From Saprospiraceae bacterium (lineage in GTDB: Bacteria; Bacteroidota; Bacteroidia; Chitinophagales; Saprospiraceae): 60,150 bases of DNA. Both the position numbers and the translations under genes were made by a program. The stretch is taken from contig JALSPK010000021.1 in assembly GCA_026986005.1 (NCBI GenBank), forward strand, positions 1 through 60,150, written 5' to 3'. Shown in pieces: positions 8,749 to 16,559 of this stretch. A model generated the notes under the pieces. It was not told the DNA's origin. It was given only the letters and a program-made list of their open reading frames with translations, and searched no databases. How positions within the stretch are numbered: position 1 is the stretch's first letter; every line of letters starts with the position of its first letter.

Positions 8749-11133
8749 ATGAAAAAATTAGTGATTTTAATAGCGTTTTTTCTATTAGGAAATTCAATTT
8801 TCTCACAAACAAATACAGCTTGTCTGAAAATGGGGATGCAGATCTTTCCCCCCCAATATTACGGTACTTCATATCCCTTTGTTAATATTATGAAAAATGC
8901 AGATAAATGGCATACACGTAATGTAAGTTATGTTGAAAATGGAGAAAACTTGTGGGATACTGAATTATTGAATTATATACCATTGGATGAAAACGGCTAT
9001 CCTCTTGAATTGCCTGTCAATATCAATCACGCAAATGCTGAAACAGAACAGGGTGTATTTACATTATGGGCGGCAGCTACTTCTCTTCCGGAAGGTAATT
9101 ACGTGATTTTGTATGACGGAGAAGGCGAAATGGAGATTTCGGGTGGAGGAGTTACTTCGGTTATTTCACAGATACCCGGAAGAATAGAATTTAGCTTTTC
9201 TCCTACTGAAGATTATCTCGAATTATTTATAAAAGCATCTACTCTTGGAAACCATATTCGAAATATCAGGGTTCTTTTGCCAGGAACAGAAGATACATAT
9301 CAAACTCAACCCTGGTGTTCATCCTGGATAGATAAATTAGCCCCATTTAAGACAATTAGATTTATGGAATTTGGGCGTATTAATGGCTCTACTGAGAGCA
9401 AATGGAGTGATAGAACCTTGCCCGATTATTATACTTTTGGTTCAGACGAGAGCAATGGAGTTCCTTATGAACAGATGATTCAATTGTGCAATGAAACTCA
9501 ATCAAACGCCTGGATAAATATTCCCCATTTAGCAGATGAAAATTATATTATTGAGCTGGCAAATTTCTTCAAATCTCATCTTAATCCAAATCTTAAGATA
9601 TATATTGAGTATTCAAATGAAACCTGGAATTGGATGTTTGAGCAAACTTCTTATCTTGATAGTATAGGCAATCAGTCATTGCCGTGGCCTGAGAGAACAG
9701 TGTCTAAAATAGGATGGGCATTGGAGACATGGACAAATGCTTTTGGTGATAGCCCGGATAGAGTTACACGGGTTTTGGCGACACAGGGAGGGTGGTTTGA
9801 TATTGGCAATCGTCAGTTTGAACAGATGGAACTTGAAGGTACTGACCAATTTGTTGATGCGATATCCGTTGCTGCTTATTTACCGATTGAAGCGGATTTA
9901 CTTACAGGGAATTCTACCGTTTCCGATGTCTTTTCAAATTCTCATAACGCTTCTTTTGGCCCGGACAACAATTTTTTCAATCCATTAAAAGAGTATGCCT
10001 CTTTAGCAAAATCAAAGAATAAAAAAATATTGATTTACGAAGGGGGGCAGCATTTCACTCCTGATCCATTTGGAACCGAACAAGCTTACAATCAGGTATT
10101 GATAGATGCACAAACAGATGTTCAGATGTATGCTGCTTATGTGGAATTGTTTGATTCACTAAAGACCCTAAGCGAGGATGAAATATTATTTATACATCAC
10201 GTATTGGTTTCGCCCAAGAATGGACCGTATGGCTCTTGGGGTTCACTTGAAAATCAATTTTCACAGACAGCACCATATAAAGTAATAGCGCCAAAATACC
10301 AGGTTTTATTGGATTATTTGAATGATTGTGGAAGTGGAGTTGTAGATACGGATGGTGATGGAATTCCTGACGAGGAAGACCCCTGTCCTTTCGATCCGAC
10401 TAACGAATGTGACTCCATCGTTTATTGCAATTCAACTGGCTTAGAAGCGTGGTATGAATGGATAAATGAAGTGAAATTTAATGCATTTTCCAATATAAGT
10501 AGCAACAATTGGGGCTATGGTGATTACACAAATTCAGCAATTGAATTTAATAGAGGAGAACTAATACATTTTGAATTAACTCCGGGATTTAACGAAGATG
10601 CATATAAAGAAAATTGGAGAATTTGGATTGATTATAATATGGATGGTGATTTTGATGATGCAGAAGAATTAGTATATTCATCTCTGCATGCAAGTAACAG
10701 CACGGTAAGAGGATCTTTTAATATTTCCAGTTCGGCAATTAATGGAAATACCCGAATGAGAGTGTCAATGTCGTATGAAGAATTGCCCAATTCATGCGGA
10801 GAAATAGAATATGGTGAAGTAGAAGATTATACCGTAAATATCAATTCGACCTTCAATACAAGAACAAATAGAATTACAAATTCGACCAATAACAGTTCAT
10901 GGGAAATATACCCAAATCCTGCTTCTGGTTTTGTTAATATTAATGTTGAAACACAAGAGCCAAGAAAACTACATATTGTCGTGGTGGATGTATTGGGTAG
11001 AACAGTATTTGAAAGGAACATTAATAATCTTATAGAGAAAAAACACATTCAAATTGATATAAAAGAATTAAAAAGCGGGCAGTATTTTTTAAGTATTAAT
11101 GAAAACAGCAAACGATTTATAATTGCGCGTTAA
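8749..11133 (+). CDS. Secreted putative glycoside hydrolase with GEVED and T9SS domains
   Basis: 794 residues. A signal peptide ends at 'NSIFSQ'. Residues about 25-525 resemble TIM-barrel glycosidase-like proteins: 'IYIEYSNETWNWMF' holds a candidate acid/base Glu in an N-E-x-W-N setting, and 'KKILIYEGGQHF' holds a candidate nucleophile Glu. A thrombospondin type-3 calcium motif (DTDGDGIPDEEDPCPFD) then links to a GEVED domain (about 560-695, ending GEVEDYTV) and a T9SS sorting domain (about 720-794, WEIYPNPASG ... RFIIAR). It is thus exported by T9SS to the surface or medium. The catalytic assignment is inference from motif context; no CAZy family is claimed. It is the first gene of a run of secreted proteins. 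Confidence 0.7.
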   Translation: MKKLVILIAFFLLGNSIFSQTNTACLKMGMQIFPPQYYGTSYPFVNIMKNADKWHTRNVSYVENGENLWDTELLNYIPLDENGYPLELPVNINHANAETEQGVFTLWAAATSLPEGNYVILYDGEGEMEISGGGVTSVISQIPGRIEFSFSPTEDYLELFIKASTLGNHIRNIRVLLPGTEDTYQTQPWCSSWIDKLAPFKTIRFMEFGRINGSTESKWSDRTLPDYYTFGSDESNGVPYEQMIQLCNETQSNAWINIPHLADENYIIELANFFKSHLNPNLKIYIEYSNETWNWMFEQTSYLDSIGNQSLPWPERTVSKIGWALETWTNAFGDSPDRVTRVLATQGGWFDIGNRQFEQMELEGTDQFVDAISVAAYLPIEADLLTGNSTVSDVFSNSHNASFGPDNNFFNPLKEYASLAKSKNKKILIYEGGQHFTPDPFGTEQAYNQVLIDAQTDVQMYAAYVELFDSLKTLSEDEILFIHHVLVSPKNGPYGSWGSLENQFSQTAPYKVIAPKYQVLLDYLNDCGSGVVDTDGDGIPDEEDPCPFDPTNECDSIVYCNSTGLEAWYEWINEVKFNAFSNISSNNWGYGDYTNSAIEFNRGELIHFELTPGFNEDAYKENWRIWIDYNMDGDFDDAEELVYSSLHASNSTVRGSFNISSSAINGNTRMRVSMSYEELPNSCGEIEYGEVEDYTVNINSTFNTRTNRITNSTNNSSWEIYPNPASGFVNINVETQEPRKLHIVVVDVLGRTVFERNINNLIEKKHIQIDIKELKSGQYFLSINENSKRFIIAR

Positions 11134-11271
11134 GAAGACTTTTTTAAAATTATTAGGTATTAAGCAGGATTGTTTACATGAAAATATTTAATCATGCTAT
11201 TTTGGCTAATAAAAAACACAAATTTGCATATTAAAAGCAATAATATTATGTATAGGCTAAATCTTTATAAA

Positions 11272-14112
11272 ATGAAAAATGGAAAATATCGCTTAATTGT
11301 TAGTTTAATATTTCTTATTATTTGGAGTCAAGTATATGGGCAACTCTCGGATAAAACCATCTATCTTGAACCCCAAAATAGCCCCAAACTCCAACAACTC
11401 GCTAATGATTTAAAGTCATACTTGGAGAAAATTGACGGAGCCACCCACACTATATCCACTAACAGTTTTAGTGGCATCGGTATCGTCCTCGCCATTGCTG
11501 ATTCGAGCAATATCATTGCGGTAAGCGACAAAATCACCCTAGATGCGCTCAATTTTGAAGGTTATTTGCTTGACGCTAATGCTTCCCGTGTTATTATCTG
11601 TGGACGCACGGCACTAGCCGTCCAACAGGGAATGTATGATTTTTTGGAGCGTATCGGATGCCGCTTTCTTGCACCTTCATCCGACTGGACGGTCATTCCT
11701 GAAAATGAAATATGGAGCCTTTCAGTCAAGACGTTCAACGACCCCGACTTTACTTGGCGGGATATATGGTATTCCAATTACCAAGGCGAAGGCTATGCTC
11801 CTGATAATTCTTTGACGGAAATTGCCGAAGACCATCATCGCTTTTTTAATTCCACGAGACAGGGAGGTGTGGCTCCCATTCGGATTGACCATTCTTTTAC
11901 CGACTTGCATATCATTTATGCTGATAGTTTTGCGGTACATCCCGAGTGGTTTGGCATGAAAGAAGACGGTACTCGCTGGACACCGGCCGATATTCAATGG
12001 GGAGTAGCTTATTCCTATGAATACAGCGACACTACTCTCGCTAATTTTCTCCTAAAATTGCGTCTCGAACAATATGAACAACAAGTAGCCCTCGACCCGT
12101 TCAATGTCATGGTCTCCATGGAACCGCAGGATGGTTCAGGACAATCATATAGCCCTGAAAGTCTGGCATTGGGAAATAAAAGTGACCAGGTTTTATACCT
12201 TGCCAATTGGGTTGCCAAGCGTTTAAAAGCCATACATCCAGAGGCGATCGTTGCCATTAGTTTATACGCCAATCATTTAGCCCCACCTTTGAATGTGGTT
12301 GCCGAAGATAATATTTTTGCACAAATGGCACTGGCTTTCAATGAAAGTGGGATGAGTTATAATGATATCATTCAAGGCTGGCGAGATCATGGGTTACAAA
12401 ACATTTCCATTTACGAATATGCCGCTGAAATGCAATGGACAGCCGCCATGCCAGCAGATGGGAAGTTGACTTTTGATTATATCAGCAAAGCCATTCCCCA
12501 TTTTTATAATGATTGGGGCATTACGGGTATGTCGGTGGAGTCCAGTTCGTATTATGGTCGAATGGGGGCGCCTACCTACCTGATGCGAAAATTGTATTGG
12601 GATGCCAATGCCGACGCAGAGCAGATTTACAGCGAATATTTCAATGTGGCATTTGGGGCTGCTGCTCCACAGATGCGAGCATTATTCGATTTGTGGGAAA
12701 CAGATGAAGGAGCAGCTTTAACGGCGATAAACGTCGGGAGATGGCTGGATAAGATGAACGAGGCTTTCGTCGCCGCTCAAAGCGAACCCGCTCCGATCCA
12801 AAAGCGACTGGATGATATGGCCGCATATTTACACCTCACAGCTTTGTATTATGAGGCTACGATCAGCAATTGTGGAGGCGCTGGCGATACAACGGAGGTC
12901 AAAGAAAAAGTGGGAAATCTTTATAAATTCGCCTGGAGAATTCGAATGCGGGAGATGGTTTCCTTTTATCCTTTTTGGGATTATACGAGTGGCATTTTAG
13001 ATGAGGTGTTACCCGAAGGATGGTACACAGAAGAAGCCGCCACCGACCCTAGTTTTGAGGAAGCATGGGAGTGGAATATTGTCAATATGTTGCAGGGGAA
13101 TTGTATTTGGCAGGAAAACAGCGATGATTATTCTTCGGCAGAAATCAGGGCTTTGATTAATGCCGACCACCAGCAGTTTAATGATCATGAATCGCTTTTT
13201 GAATATACAGAAAGCTTATTTCCTTATAACGATAATGCACCGGTTCTTTGGGAGGGCGTAGATGATTTTTATGGCTGCACCGGTAAATCAGTCTGGCATA
13301 TAAAAATAGACGAACCGGGAGCCTTAAAAGTCAATTTTAAATCAACGGGCGTACCACTTCAAGGGGCTGTTTTGCAAAATGAAGCGGGAGATACTATTTT
13401 TTCCAATATCGCTTCAGGCTTTGACGAAGTAGCCATAGATAGTTTGGATATTCCCGTTCCAGCAGCGGGTATTTATCGTCTGTTATTGATAAGTTATCAA
13501 AATGACCCTTTCAATCCTGTCTTTAATGCACCTTATAAATTTGTGGTGGAAGCCTCTGAAAAACATCCTTTGGAGTCCACTTATTTTACGCCCTTATATT
13601 TTCTAGTACCCGAAGGAACGGACACTTTGAAAATAGCGTATAAAACCTTCCTTTCCATCAAAGCACCAAGCTGGGCGGAACAACAGGAATATTCAGAAGA
13701 TCAATGTGGCATATTAAAAATTCCCGTCAATGGTGATTTTGGCATTTGGTCATTTGAGCACGTTACGGCCTCGGATATTGCCTTGCTGAATGTGCCACCG
13801 TTTTTGAGCACCCATGTGGATAATTTATTGACGGTAAACAGATCGACTACGGCTACAACTACTGTTTATAATGATAAAATGGATTTTAAAGTTTATCCCA
13901 ATCCGACAAGTGGAACTGTCCATCTTGTTTTTCCGAAAAACAGGCAGGGTGTTGTTGTAATATCGGATATTACAGGCAAACCTATTTTTCGACAAAACAT
14001 AAATTCGGCGAAAGCAGATATTGATTTAAACACATTGCCTAATGGGATTTATTTGGTTAGTTGGCGAACAGCTAAGAACACCATTACTGAAAAATTTATT
14101 TTACAAAGATAA
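11272..14112 (+). CDS. Secreted DUF4838 protein with T9SS sorting domain, copy 1
   Basis: About 946 residues. I start at ATG 11272, giving MKNGKYRLIVSLIFLIIWSQ followed by VYGQ as signal peptide; further in-frame starts at 11194 and 11248 only add a poor leader. The N-terminal part resembles the alpha/beta domain found before glycosidase barrels ('LANDLKSYLEKIDG', 'VQQGMYDFLERIGCRFLAP'). The DUF4838 barrel-like region follows ('SMEPQDGSGQSYSP', 'ISLYANHLAPP', 'SVESSSYYGRMG'). A T9SS domain (FKVYPNPTSG) ends in KFILQR. DUF4838 proteins are probably carbohydrate-active, but the reaction is unknown to me. The central part is visibly richer in G+C than neighbouring genes, while the sorting domain is AT-rich. 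It is paralogous to the gene at 16560. Confidence 0.75.
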   Translation: MKNGKYRLIVSLIFLIIWSQVYGQLSDKTIYLEPQNSPKLQQLANDLKSYLEKIDGATHTISTNSFSGIGIVLAIADSSNIIAVSDKITLDALNFEGYLLDANASRVIICGRTALAVQQGMYDFLERIGCRFLAPSSDWTVIPENEIWSLSVKTFNDPDFTWRDIWYSNYQGEGYAPDNSLTEIAEDHHRFFNSTRQGGVAPIRIDHSFTDLHIIYADSFAVHPEWFGMKEDGTRWTPADIQWGVAYSYEYSDTTLANFLLKLRLEQYEQQVALDPFNVMVSMEPQDGSGQSYSPESLALGNKSDQVLYLANWVAKRLKAIHPEAIVAISLYANHLAPPLNVVAEDNIFAQMALAFNESGMSYNDIIQGWRDHGLQNISIYEYAAEMQWTAAMPADGKLTFDYISKAIPHFYNDWGITGMSVESSSYYGRMGAPTYLMRKLYWDANADAEQIYSEYFNVAFGAAAPQMRALFDLWETDEGAALTAINVGRWLDKMNEAFVAAQSEPAPIQKRLDDMAAYLHLTALYYEATISNCGGAGDTTEVKEKVGNLYKFAWRIRMREMVSFYPFWDYTSGILDEVLPEGWYTEEAATDPSFEEAWEWNIVNMLQGNCIWQENSDDYSSAEIRALINADHQQFNDHESLFEYTESLFPYNDNAPVLWEGVDDFYGCTGKSVWHIKIDEPGALKVNFKSTGVPLQGAVLQNEAGDTIFSNIASGFDEVAIDSLDIPVPAAGIYRLLLISYQNDPFNPVFNAPYKFVVEASEKHPLESTYFTPLYFLVPEGTDTLKIAYKTFLSIKAPSWAEQQEYSEDQCGILKIPVNGDFGIWSFEHVTASDIALLNVPPFLSTHVDNLLTVNRSTTATTTVYNDKMDFKVYPNPTSGTVHLVFPKNRQGVVVISDITGKPIFRQNINSAKADIDLNTLPNGIYLVSWRTAKNTITEKFILQR

Positions 14113-14207
14113 AAACATCCGTTCACCCAAACAGGAAATACCCGTGTACTAGGATAAGGATAGATAGATAAAATGTCTTTCTTCATTTTTAAACACTTGT
14201 TGGGATT

Positions 14208-14249
14208 TGTTAAAAATATTGAATATTAATAACTTTATGGACAGACACT
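14208..14249 (+). repeat. Right end of the dispersed AGTGTCTGTC element
   Basis: AATATTAATAACTTTATGG followed by ACAGACACT and flank ATTTAG matches the right end of the complete copy at 49998-50082, with one change inside the terminal repeat. No left end is found upstream, so it is a solo end. It lies 25 bp before the beta-helix gene. Confidence 0.6.
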
Positions 14250-14274
14250 ATTTAGTCTTTTTAAATTATAAAAT

Positions 14275-15987
14275 ATGAGAACAGTCATTTTATTTGCTTT
14301 TATATTTATTACAATTCAGCTGTCTGCCCAAAATACTTGGTATGTCCGACCGGCATTCTCCGGACAAACATACGGTTTAGAAGACGGCACCTCCTATAAT
14401 GATGCTTGGAATGGACTGGAGACGCTCAATGAAAAATTTCAGGATGGAACCATTGGAGCTACCGATCAAATTTATATTTGCGGCAGGCATGTTTTTCATG
14501 ATACAACTTTCAATAATCCTATTGCTCTTCAGGGGAAAATTGGAATTAAATCGGGACAATCACCTGCTGCCAGGCTAGTTGTCAGGGGTGATTATCCAGG
14601 AGATGAGGGAGTGATTTGGGGACATGAAAGAATGGATTTTGAGCAATGGGTGGATAGGGGGAATAATGTTTGGAGCATTTATTTACATGCCTATTACCGC
14701 TGGAATTGGTATTTTCAGGATATTGAATCTACTGAGCCAGATAATCCTATTATTTTGAATGCCGTAAATAGTATGACAGAATTAATAAATACACCAGGCA
14801 GTACATATAGTCCAAGTTATGCTTATGATTCGCTTTACGTTCATTTGACGGATGGCGGAAATCCGACCCATAGAATTTACTCCCCTTCCTTTGGTTATAC
14901 TTTTGATTTTGATAATTACATCAATACTTTTTCGCCTTTGCATAACATTGTGTTTAAAAATCTACAAATGTATGGAATGGGAGTGACTTCTAATCTGCCC
15001 TATACCCATATAAAATGGGAGGGATGTATATGGGCATGGAGTCCTGGTAGGGCGGTTAGCTTTTGGAAGGGACAGGATAATAATGAGATTGTCAATTGTG
15101 ACATTGGATGGTGTTCGGATGGAGTCTATGGTATAGACAATACCAATGATGGAGGCGCCAAGCATATTCTGATAAAAGGAAATCATTTTCACGATTTAGG
15201 AGATCGCCCTGAGCACCAAAATTCTGATGAACACGCTGTTGGAATGCAAGGAGGCACGGATTGGATTATTGAAAATAATTATATAGAAAGGTGCGGAAGT
15301 GGTCCACTCATTTATGCTTACACCAATCAACGGCTCACCAATACAATTATCCGATATAATTTCATTAAAGACTGTGATCCCGATGGAAGCGCTACCGGAT
15401 ATGGTATTGCGACTCAGTGCAATAACAACTCTTTTTCTGATAAATCCGGCAATCAAGTTTATTATAATATAGTGGTCAATTGTAAGGCAGGAATACGCTT
15501 GCAGTTTGAGGATATGCAGGATTGTTATAATAACACGATTTACAACTGTGAAAACAGTTTTGTATCGGGTCGTAATTATGATCGAAAAGGGGCAAGAGTT
15601 GATTTTAAAAATAATATTTCTGTCAATCCTGCCAATAAGCACATCTTATGGTACAGTGGCGCGGATACCATCTCATTTTTATCGGATTACAATTTATTTA
15701 ATCCTGATGGCACAAAATTCTATTGGGTTTACGTTCCTGACTTTATTAATGAACGAACTTTTGCCCAATGGAAGGTATTAGTTATGGACAGCTGCACTTT
15801 TGATCCAAATAGTAGTATAGGATCGCCCTTATTCGAAAATGGAACAGGCACGTTTTCCGAACCAGAAGATTTTAGGTTAACTGCTAATTCTCCAGCCATT
15901 AATGTTGGAATAAATGTGGGTTTAAGTGCCGATTATGCAGGCAATGCTATTGTTGGGTCACCTGATATTGGTGCTTATGAGTATTAG
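14275..15987 (+). CDS. Secreted parallel beta-helix protein, cut short by in-frame TAG
   Basis: 570 residues up to the TAG. The signal peptide ends at 'IQLSAQ'. The body has right-handed parallel beta-helix features: repeated short strands with Asn and Ile ladders ('IVFKNLQMYGMG', 'ILIKGNHFHDLGDR', 'IIENNYIERCGSGP', 'TIIRYNFIKDCDP', 'YYNIVVNCKAGI'), ending 'SPDIGAYEY', the usual end of such domains. This fold is typical of pectate-lyase-like and alginate-lyase-like enzymes and of some carbohydrate-binding proteins; the substrate is unknown. After the TAG the same frame goes straight on into a linker and T9SS sorting domain (see 16018). As written, the product would lack its export signal for the outer membrane. 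Confidence 0.8.
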   Translation: MRTVILFAFIFITIQLSAQNTWYVRPAFSGQTYGLEDGTSYNDAWNGLETLNEKFQDGTIGATDQIYICGRHVFHDTTFNNPIALQGKIGIKSGQSPAARLVVRGDYPGDEGVIWGHERMDFEQWVDRGNNVWSIYLHAYYRWNWYFQDIESTEPDNPIILNAVNSMTELINTPGSTYSPSYAYDSLYVHLTDGGNPTHRIYSPSFGYTFDFDNYINTFSPLHNIVFKNLQMYGMGVTSNLPYTHIKWEGCIWAWSPGRAVSFWKGQDNNEIVNCDIGWCSDGVYGIDNTNDGGAKHILIKGNHFHDLGDRPEHQNSDEHAVGMQGGTDWIIENNYIERCGSGPLIYAYTNQRLTNTIIRYNFIKDCDPDGSATGYGIATQCNNNSFSDKSGNQVYYNIVVNCKAGIRLQFEDMQDCYNNTIYNCENSFVSGRNYDRKGARVDFKNNISVNPANKHILWYSGADTISFLSDYNLFNPDGTKFYWVYVPDFINERTFAQWKVLVMDSCTFDPNSSIGSPLFENGTGTFSEPEDFRLTANSPAINVGINVGLSADYAGNAIVGSPDIGAYEY

Positions 15988-16017
15988 AATCCTCTGGCGG
16001 TCGAGTACCTCTCTCCT

Positions 16018-16521
16018 TTGCAGGCATTCCAGAAGGAGGACAGAGTGATTTTAAAATGGGCGACTGCTACAGAAGTAAATAATGATTATTTCATCGTACA
16101 GTGTTTAAGCGATGAGAACTTGTGGGTAAATATTGGTAAAGTGGGAAGTAAAGGAAATGCCTCGGGTATCTATAGATTGGTTGATACAAACCCGGGAATC
16201 GGAACACGGTATTACCGCCTCAAACAATACGACTATGATGACTCCTTTTCTTATTCCAACATAGCCTCAGTCTATATTGAATCAATTGATATGCAAATTT
16301 CTCCTAATCCCTCAATTGGAATAGTGCATATTGTTTTGCCGAAAAACACAACCGGGGAAGTAATGCTATATAATGCCAATGGCAAACAAGTATTGCAAAA
16401 AACAAGAATTAGGAAACAAGAGACAAATATCGACTTAAGTCATCTACCAAATGGAGTTTACCTCATTACTTTTATATCAAATGGGGAAATTATGAATAAA
16501 AAAGTAGTATTAGAAAGGTAA
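16018..16521 (+). CDS. Detached C-terminal part of the beta-helix protein: linker and T9SS domain
   Basis: 167 residues in the same frame as the gene ending at 15987, separated from it only by the TAG at 15985-15987. The codons just after the stop read NPLAVEYLSPLQAFQ, matching the 'LPVEL..F.A' entry to the Fn3-like linker that precedes many T9SS domains. 'LKWATATEVNNDYFIVQ' and 'RYYRLKQYDYDDSFSYS' complete that linker, and 'MQISPNPSIG ... KKVVLER' is the sorting domain. On its own it has no signal peptide. It is best read as the tail of one gene broken by a nonsense change, a sequencing error, or a stop that is read through. Confidence 0.75.
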   Translation: MQAFQKEDRVILKWATATEVNNDYFIVQCLSDENLWVNIGKVGSKGNASGIYRLVDTNPGIGTRYYRLKQYDYDDSFSYSNIASVYIESIDMQISPNPSIGIVHIVLPKNTTGEVMLYNANGKQVLQKTRIRKQETNIDLSHLPNGVYLITFISNGEIMNKKVVLER

Positions 16522-16559
16522 GAAAAACAATTATTCTTAATCATAAAAACAATGATGAA

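Noticed and set aside
15196-15642. A 148-codon minus-strand frame
   Set aside because: Antisense to the beta-helix gene, whose frame and motifs are convincing.
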